This document shows positions 58,743-64,000 of a stretch of 64,000 bases of DNA, in pieces; position 1 is the stretch's first letter; each line of letters begins with the position of its first letter. The DNA is from UBA7662 sp943369355. Lineage in GTDB: Bacteria; Bacteroidota; Bacteroidia; UBA7662. The notes below the pieces were generated by a model, which did no database searches, was not told the DNA's origin, and worked only from the letters and a program-made list of their open reading frames with translations. The DNA is taken from assembly GCA_943369355.1 (NCBI GenBank), contig CALRMX020000004.1:124001-188000 (forward strand), written 5' to 3'. A program made the position numbers and the translations under genes.

Positions 58743-59774
58743 CTATCGGTGCAAGAGGGTATGTATTGCCTCCGTCACTTGCGCCACTTGTATTCTGTTC
58801 ATGCAAGGATTTTCAGGAAAAACGCAGTTGAGTTGATCGCACGGATTACATGCTAATTTCACATGTATAAAGGCATTCTGATTTCCATATGGTGCAAAAA
58901 TTTCGGGTTGGCCAGGACCAAAGAGTGCTAAAGTTGGGGTTCCAGAAGCTGCAGCAATGTGCATAGGCCCACTTTCATTGCCCACCATAACCATTGCTTT
59001 TGCCACTAAAGCAGCATAATCGAGCAAACTTCCTTCGTCGGCAAAAGAATAGGTTTGGAAAGGTATTTTTCCTTGTATTCGTTTAATATCGGCTACATCT
59101 TCGGCACCACCAGCAAATACTATGGCACAACCATATTCGCTATGTAAATAAACAGCGAGATCGGCCCAGCTTTGAAGCGACCAACGTCGTAGTAGTTTCC
59201 GGGCACCTGTATGAAATACCACAAAACGATCGAGGTCATGACGTTGCAAAAAAAGCAGTGCTTGTTGTTCGTTCCGGCGCGACGGGTAAATTTTTGGAAC
59301 TGGCTTTTCTTTCAGCTGCCCTAGAATGGGCGCCAGTATTTGCTGATTAAATTCTACTTCGTGCAACTGCTGTCGCTTGAACAAACGATTCAAAAACCGA
59401 TGGGTACCTCGATCGAGCCTGAGTTTTGGTCGCTGTCCCCACGCAAAACGAAGGCTATTCCAATCTCCCCGTAAATCAAGTATCACATCGTATCGGCCAC
59501 TGAGTTCTTCGTACTTAATTGCGATATCATTCAAATGAGGATCGTTTTGAACTAGTCCTTTCATCAGTGGTTTACAGAACAATGTAATCTCACTATCGGG
59601 GAAACGTTCGCGCAATAGCTGAAACACGGGCAAAGTGGTAACCATGTCGCCAATTTCATCAATCCTGAATATGAGTATTCGCTTGGGTACTACTTTAGCA
59701 GTAGAACGGAATAAGTTTATCCAGGCACTTGTGAGCCACGAGAAGAAAAAAAGAATACGTTCTTCGGCAATCAT
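58743..59774 (-). CDS. Glycosyltransferase family 9 (heptosyltransferase-like)
   Basis: A 343-residue GT-B enzyme. FRIDEIGDMVTTLPVFQLL (~35-53) is the acceptor-side start, VFHTGARKLLRRWSLQSWADLA (~185-206) the donor region, and VGNESGPMHIAAASGTPTLALFGPG (~258-282) the ADP-sugar site. A late Cys-rich segment (CNPCDQLNCVFPENPC) is common in this family. It adds heptose or a related sugar to lipooligosaccharide. It is divergent from the flippase gene (62 bases). Confidence 0.88.
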   Translation of the reverse strand: MIAEERILFFFSWLTSAWINLFRSTAKVVPKRILIFRIDEIGDMVTTLPVFQLLRERFPDSEITLFCKPLMKGLVQNDPHLNDIAIKYEELSGRYDVILDLRGDWNSLRFAWGQRPKLRLDRGTHRFLNRLFKRQQLHEVEFNQQILAPILGQLKEKPVPKIYPSRRNEQQALLFLQRHDLDRFVVFHTGARKLLRRWSLQSWADLAVYLHSEYGCAIVFAGGAEDVADIKRIQGKIPFQTYSFADEGSLLDYAALVAKAMVMVGNESGPMHIAAASGTPTLALFGPGQPEIFAPYGNQNAFIHVKLACNPCDQLNCVFPENPCMNRIQVAQVTEAIHTLLHR

Positions 59775-59836
59775 CTTATGGCCAAAGTTCAGAATAATCG
59801 GTCAACTCACCTATATTTAGCACACTTCGCTGGAAA

Positions 59837-61252
59837 ATGCGCAAATTGATTTCGCAGGCAGGCCTGCTAATGGGCTTAAATTTACTTGTAAAGCCGATTT
59901 TTATATTGGGAATCGACCGGCAAATGCAAAATCTTGCTGGCCCCGAAGCCTATGGAAGCTACTATGCTGCTTTCAGCTTCGTGCTTTTAGGAAGCATGTT
60001 GCTCGATGCAGGCCTATCTAATTACAACGCACGGCGAGTAGCTATCGACCACAGCCAAGTAAAGTCAACCCCGATATTTTTAGGCTTACGCCTGTCATTG
60101 GCTTTGGTGTATGCACTCGTCACCTTGCTGGCTGCGTGGTTGCTCCGCTATCAGTCAACCCTGTTGACCTTACTGGTCGTTAACCAAATCCTCAACTATA
60201 CCCTTTTTTACCTTCGTTCGAATCTTCAAGGTTTACAGCTATTTGTACGCGATGGGGTGTTAAGTGTGCTGGATCGGAGCTTGACCATAATTTTTTGTCT
60301 TCCATTATTTTTCGGATATGCGCTAACAGGAGAATTGCTCTTTGACTTCGTGTTGGTCCAAACAGGCGCCTATCTCACCTCTACCCTGATTGCACTGCTT
60401 TGGAACAAACCATTTAGCACGCTTCTTCCGCAATTTTCACCAAAAGAGCAATGGCAGCTTCTGAAACAGACTTTACCCTATGCGCTGTTGGGTTTGCTGA
60501 TGACCTTTTATGCACGAATTGACGCGGTAATGTTGGTTAAACTCCTCCCCGACGGTCATTTCCAAGCGGGTGAGTATGCTGCTGGCTACCGCCTTCTCGA
60601 TGCGATATCGAACATTCCGCTCTTACTGAGCGGCATGTTGATGCCTGTTTTTGCTAAAAAAATACGAGAAGGGCTCTCTACCGAACGAACAGCTCTCCTG
60701 GCCGGCTTGTTCTTACTCGGCACGGCTTGGATAGGCGCAATGAGCTGCTACGTTTATTCCAACGAGGTGCTAGCAATACTGTATCAACATACGAGCGACG
60801 CGCAAAGCGAAGTATTTCGTTTGTTAATGTTGAGCTATCTGCCCATTGCAGGACTATACGTTACAGGCTCGTTGCTTACCGCCTCCGGAAAAATGAAATT
60901 ACTGAATTCACTCTCGGCGATAGCGCTATTGACCAATGTGGCATTAAACCTCTGGCTCATTCCAAATTACGGTGCAGTTGGTGCGGCGGCAGCTACGCTC
61001 TTTACTCAATTTGTCTTGTTTATCGCGCAATTATTTCTTGCCATCAGGCTCCAATCTTGGTCATTGAATGCCGGGCTCGTTTGGCGATCGATACTATTCA
61101 TGTCGCTTTCTGGCCTTGTCACTTGGTTTTCACCAACTTTTGGCTTTGTTTGGGGATTGACGCTATCACTTGTTGGCGGGCTGTTGTTTCTACCGCTTTT
61201 GGCACCATCACCCGTTCAAGAATTTCAGAAATTGATAAGAAGGCAGTCATAA
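59837..61252 (+). CDS. Wzx-like oligosaccharide flippase (MOP superfamily)
   Basis: A 471-residue polytopic protein with about 12-14 hydrophobic segments. LLMGLNLLVKPIFILGIDR at the start and the mid-protein Pro-containing helix (LKQTLPYALLGLLMTFYARIDAVML, ~205-230) match the polysaccharide-synthesis/MurJ-Wzx type. It would flip undecaprenyl-linked oligosaccharide outward. First gene of a plus-strand group with Wzz and WaaL-like genes. Confidence 0.88.
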   Translation: MRKLISQAGLLMGLNLLVKPIFILGIDRQMQNLAGPEAYGSYYAAFSFVLLGSMLLDAGLSNYNARRVAIDHSQVKSTPIFLGLRLSLALVYALVTLLAAWLLRYQSTLLTLLVVNQILNYTLFYLRSNLQGLQLFVRDGVLSVLDRSLTIIFCLPLFFGYALTGELLFDFVLVQTGAYLTSTLIALLWNKPFSTLLPQFSPKEQWQLLKQTLPYALLGLLMTFYARIDAVMLVKLLPDGHFQAGEYAAGYRLLDAISNIPLLLSGMLMPVFAKKIREGLSTERTALLAGLFLLGTAWIGAMSCYVYSNEVLAILYQHTSDAQSEVFRLLMLSYLPIAGLYVTGSLLTASGKMKLLNSLSAIALLTNVALNLWLIPNYGAVGAAAATLFTQFVLFIAQLFLAIRLQSWSLNAGLVWRSILFMSLSGLVTWFSPTFGFVWGLTLSLVGGLLFLPLLAPSPVQEFQKLIRRQS

Positions 61253-61304
61253 TTCCTTCAATTGCCCGAAATCCTCTTAATTTAGTCGGAAATTTCAAGC
61301 CAAT

Positions 61305-62426
61305 ATGGGCGAAAACCAAACTGTTGATTACCGATTTGACTCCTTGAGTGTCATTGCCTTCTTTTTCAAATGGCGTAAAGAAATCATCATCGTAAGTGCT
61401 GTTGCAGCTCTTGCGTCGGCAATTTTTTCGGGACCTACTTTCATCAAACCAAAATTCAAAAGCACGGTAATTTTATATCCGGCCACCACCAACTCTATCT
61501 CGAAGGCGTTATTGAATGAAAACAGCTTTGATCGGGAGGATCCCCTGGCATTTGGTGAGGAAGAACAAGCTGAGCAGCTAATACAAGTTTTGTACAGCGA
61601 CGATATTCGAGATAAAATCATTAGCAAATACAAGCTGATGGAACACTACGACATCGACAGCACATCGAAAACCAAATACACCAAACTGTACAAAAAATTC
61701 AGCGACAATATCAATTTCCGCCGTACGGAATACATGTCGGTAGAAATTCAAGTGCTCGATACAGATCCTAAAATGGCTGCCGACATAGCCAACGACATTG
61801 CACAAATGCTCGATGATCAAAAAAATGCCATTCAACGAGAGCAGGCGCTAAAGGCCTTACGTATTGTTGATGCACAGTTTCAGGCCAAGAAGGATTTCGT
61901 GAATTTATTGAACGACTCGCTCAACTTTTTCCGCTCTCAAGGCGTATTCGATTACGATTTGCAAACCGATCACATCATGGAGCAGTACGTGATGGCATCG
62001 GCCCAAGCCTCCGACGCCGAAGCTAAGCTAGAGATACTGAAAAACAGCGGCAGTGATAAAGACACGGCTGTAATAAACAATAGAGCTCGTTTAGCTGGAG
62101 CCAAGAATACCTTAAAAACGTTGCAAACTCAGCTCGACCGCCTGTCGAAGTACGGTGGTGCCTATACCAGCGTTAAAGAGCAACTTGAACAAGAAAACGA
62201 AGAGTTGGTAAAGATTAGAATGCGCTACGAAAAGGCCAAAGTAGATGCTGAAGAAGCTTTGCCCGTAAAATTCGTAGTAAACTCTGCCAAAGTTGCCGAG
62301 AAAAAACACACGCCTGTACGTTGGCTGATTGTTGTACTGAGCACAGCCGGTGCATTTTTGTTATCGCTACTGGTATTGGTAGCTGTTGAGAATTACCGCT
62401 TTTTACGGGCTCAAAAACAAGGGTGA
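61305..62426 (+). CDS. Wzz/GumC-type polysaccharide chain-length determinant
   Basis: A 373-residue protein. A membrane helix at ~28-46 (EIIIVSAVAALASAIF) and another near the C-terminus (~338-362, WLIVVLSTAGAFLLSLLVLVAV) flank a long periplasmic, coiled-coil-rich middle (EQENEELVKIRMRYEKAKVDAEEA). There is no C-terminal Tyr-kinase domain. It sets glycan length with the polymerase. It overlaps the WaaL-like gene by 4 bp. Confidence 0.88.
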   Translation: MGENQTVDYRFDSLSVIAFFFKWRKEIIIVSAVAALASAIFSGPTFIKPKFKSTVILYPATTNSISKALLNENSFDREDPLAFGEEEQAEQLIQVLYSDDIRDKIISKYKLMEHYDIDSTSKTKYTKLYKKFSDNINFRRTEYMSVEIQVLDTDPKMAADIANDIAQMLDDQKNAIQREQALKALRIVDAQFQAKKDFVNLLNDSLNFFRSQGVFDYDLQTDHIMEQYVMASAQASDAEAKLEILKNSGSDKDTAVINNRARLAGAKNTLKTLQTQLDRLSKYGGAYTSVKEQLEQENEELVKIRMRYEKAKVDAEEALPVKFVVNSAKVAEKKHTPVRWLIVVLSTAGAFLLSLLVLVAVENYRFLRAQKQG

Positions 62427-63886
62427 TGCTGGAGCTACCGGCCATATCGAGGCGGGGATTTTTTGTGTTTATGGCTCTTTTTGTTGCCTTAAGCACCTAC
62501 ATGACCACACGCGAGCAATATTGGTTTCTCGCCGTACCGGTAGCTATGTGGTTCGTATATTTCATCACTTTTTCAATCGACCGTAGTCTGCTTTTTATCA
62601 CAGCCGTAACGCCGCTGAGCATGTTAGTCGATTTAAAAGAAGTAGGCATTAGCTTTACTTTGCCTACTGAGCCTCTTTTGCTAGGCATGATGGTCTTATT
62701 TTACATCAAACTACTGATTGAGGGCAAGTACGACAAACGAGCATTTTTTCATCCTGTGACGTTGACGTTGGTTGCGTATTTGTTTTGGATGGTATTTACA
62801 GCCATCAATAGTACTCTTCCACTTATCTCGTTGAAGTTTATACTCTCCAATCTTTGGTTCATCACCTGCTTTTACTTTATTGGCATTCAGGTGTTTAGAA
62901 AGCGCTCCAATCTACATCTCTTTTTGTGGCTCTATCTAATCAGTATGTTGATGGTTTGCGGATATGCAATATTTCAACATGCTGGCGATGGTTTTACCAA
63001 ACAAGCTGCTGATTGGGCTGCGCAGCCATTTGTCATCAATCACGGCATTTATGCGGCGATGATTGCCTTTTTCATGCCATTTGCCACCATTTACCTGCTA
63101 CAAAGCCGATTATTCACCAATAAACCCTTGGTGAGCTTTATCATGTTGGGCATCTTGCTCTTTCTCACGTTAGCAATCATTTTGTCGTACACACGAGCAG
63201 CATGGGTAAGCGTTCTGGCAGCACTTGCCTTTTATGGTGTTCTTCAGCTTCGCATTAAATTTCAGTCGTTACTCATCCTTCTAGGCCTGTTAGTAGTTGG
63301 TTTTTTTGCCTTTCAAACAGAAATACTCATGCGTTTGGAACGCAACAAAACCGACTCAGCCACAGACATGAGCAAACATGTGAAGTCGATTTCGAATATC
63401 AGAACCGACGCCTCCAATCTGGAGCGTTTAAACCGTTGGTCGAGCGCTTGGCGGATGTTCCAAGAAAAACCTATTCTCGGCTGGGGACCTGGCACCTATA
63501 TGCTAAAATATGCACCCTATCAAAAGCCCCAAGACAAAACTATCGTGAGTACCAATATGGCCGATATCGGTGGCATTCACAGCGAATACCTAGGACCACT
63601 GGTAGAGATGGGTATTCCTGGATTTTTGCTGTTTCTCACCTTCATAGGAGTTGTACTACAGCGTGCCATGAAGTTGTATTATGAGCTCCAAAATGGGTAT
63701 ATGCGACAAACCGTGCTCATGTTGCTTCTTGGCCTAATCACGTACCTAACGCATGGATTTCTAAACAACTATCTCGATATCGATAAAACCGCTGTGTTGT
63801 TTTGGGGCTTTATCGGTATGCTTACGGCCATCGACCTTTATCACCGAAACGACGGTGAACCTTCAGGGTTTGAAACGAACACTTAA
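62423..63886 (+). CDS. O-antigen ligase / polymerase (WaaL-Wzy family)
   Basis: A 487-residue membrane protein with about twelve hydrophobic segments. The large periplasmic loop near 330-400 includes RLNRWSSAWRMFQEKPILGWGPGTYM and HSEYLGPLVEMGIPGFLLFL, the Wzy_C motif of ligases and polymerases. It moves glycan onto a lipid core or elongates it; the two cannot be separated by sequence. It is coupled to Wzz, and its end overlaps the partial phosphatase gene by 24 bp. Confidence 0.88.
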   Translation: MMLELPAISRRGFFVFMALFVALSTYMTTREQYWFLAVPVAMWFVYFITFSIDRSLLFITAVTPLSMLVDLKEVGISFTLPTEPLLLGMMVLFYIKLLIEGKYDKRAFFHPVTLTLVAYLFWMVFTAINSTLPLISLKFILSNLWFITCFYFIGIQVFRKRSNLHLFLWLYLISMLMVCGYAIFQHAGDGFTKQAADWAAQPFVINHGIYAAMIAFFMPFATIYLLQSRLFTNKPLVSFIMLGILLFLTLAIILSYTRAAWVSVLAALAFYGVLQLRIKFQSLLILLGLLVVGFFAFQTEILMRLERNKTDSATDMSKHVKSISNIRTDASNLERLNRWSSAWRMFQEKPILGWGPGTYMLKYAPYQKPQDKTIVSTNMADIGGIHSEYLGPLVEMGIPGFLLFLTFIGVVLQRAMKLYYELQNGYMRQTVLMLLLGLITYLTHGFLNNYLDIDKTAVLFWGFIGMLTAIDLYHRNDGEPSGFETNT

Positions 63887-64000
63887 AAGACTTATATCGT
63901 CTTCAAATTCGGCTTCTCCCTTGTGCTTACGTAAAGCTGTGACTATATTTTTATTGAGTTCGGCCAGCTTAGTACCTTGCCAATTCTTAACGGCTTCAAC
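63863..64000 (-). CDS. SpoIIE/PP2C-type phosphatase, N-terminus outside window
   Basis: Only the last 45 residues are visible, open to the right edge. The end EFEDDISLLSVRFKP matches the DDIT-type motif (a metal-binding Asp pair) that closes PP2C/SpoIIE phosphatases. A typical helical run (LAELNKNIVTALRKHKGEA) precedes it. Such proteins usually respond to sensor domains and control partner-switching or stress genes. Convergent overlap of 24 bp with the ligase gene. Assignment is from the tail alone. Confidence 0.7.
   Translation of the reverse strand, partial: VEAVKNWQGTKLAELNKNIVTALRKHKGEAEFEDDISLLSVRFKP

Noticed and set aside
60727..61347. 206-residue plus frame inside the flippase gene
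   Set aside because: It is a shifted frame of a good membrane protein; Cys- and Arg-rich as expected for shadows.

Overview
The window looks like ordinary chromosome from a free-living, aerobic member of the Bacteroidota. The left edge carries a type IX secretion (T9SS) C-terminal sorting domain. Many genes are preceded by the Bacteroidota-type -7 box TAnnTTTG and lack a clear Shine-Dalgarno sequence. A lipoprotein form of the BamA-like protein TamL sits next to TamB, and YtxJ (a bacillithiol-linked bacilliredoxin), DUF6588, DUF6268 and a lamin-tail/FlgD-like surface protein are present. I see no transposase, phage gene, CRISPR array or rRNA. The only gene-free stretch longer than 300 bases (34748-35188) holds tRNA-Asn, its terminator and what looks like decayed sequence.

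Layout: 1-1018 end of a secreted T9SS cargo; 1101-2488 Nudix hydrolase and PlsC-like acyltransferase (convergent, overlapping); 2526-6231 minus-strand M61 and M28 peptidases plus a SlyD-type isomerase; 6314-9559 UspA and a tight SPFH / Arc-like / unknown / YeeZ-like operon; 9643-12706 multi-PAS histidine kinase and receiver; 12792-13855 thioesterase and Rrf2 regulator; 13871-22310 reductase, ferredoxin, TamB, TamL; 22417-23648 asd and a cytochrome-b5 protein; 23712-26865 lamin-tail surface protein and a small membrane protein; 26875-32875 an ArsR regulator, TSUP-M28-TsaB, and rpmH-rnpA-yidD-S41 protease; 33039-35635 ArsR, rhodanese, PfkB kinase, tRNA-Asn, OsmC; 35735-41656 a GT22-like mannosyltransferase and the glyoxylate shunt (aceB, aceA) divergent from a RamB/ScfR-type regulator; 41774-45287 gpmA, DUF721, lipA and OsmC; 45305-45934 YtxJ with two tiny lipoproteins; 45976-50573 THUMP-like methyltransferase, outer-membrane/periplasmic proteins, ribH and a TPR protein; 50605-57417 pdhA, recF, TPR lipoprotein, gltX, a 75-residue protein, enoyl-CoA hydratase, fumC; 57489-64000 DUF6588 protein and a surface-polysaccharide cluster (GT9, Wzx, Wzz, WaaL-like), ending in a partial SpoIIE-type phosphatase.

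Functional links: central carbon metabolism (PDH E1 alpha, lipoyl synthase, fumarase, glyoxylate shunt, phosphoglycerate mutase, enoyl-CoA hydratase) suits growth on acetate or fatty acids. Envelope biogenesis (TamAB, YidD, glycan export) and extracytoplasmic proteolysis (M28 twice, M61, S41) form the second theme. Thiol and peroxide defence (YtxJ, two OsmC proteins, Usp, rhodanese) forms the third. The features I find most worth a second look are the glyoxylate-shunt operator region, the paired CPA-motif mini-lipoproteins beside YtxJ, leader hairpins before the Rrf2 and pdhA genes, the SPFH/Arc operon, and the decayed sequence after tRNA-Asn.
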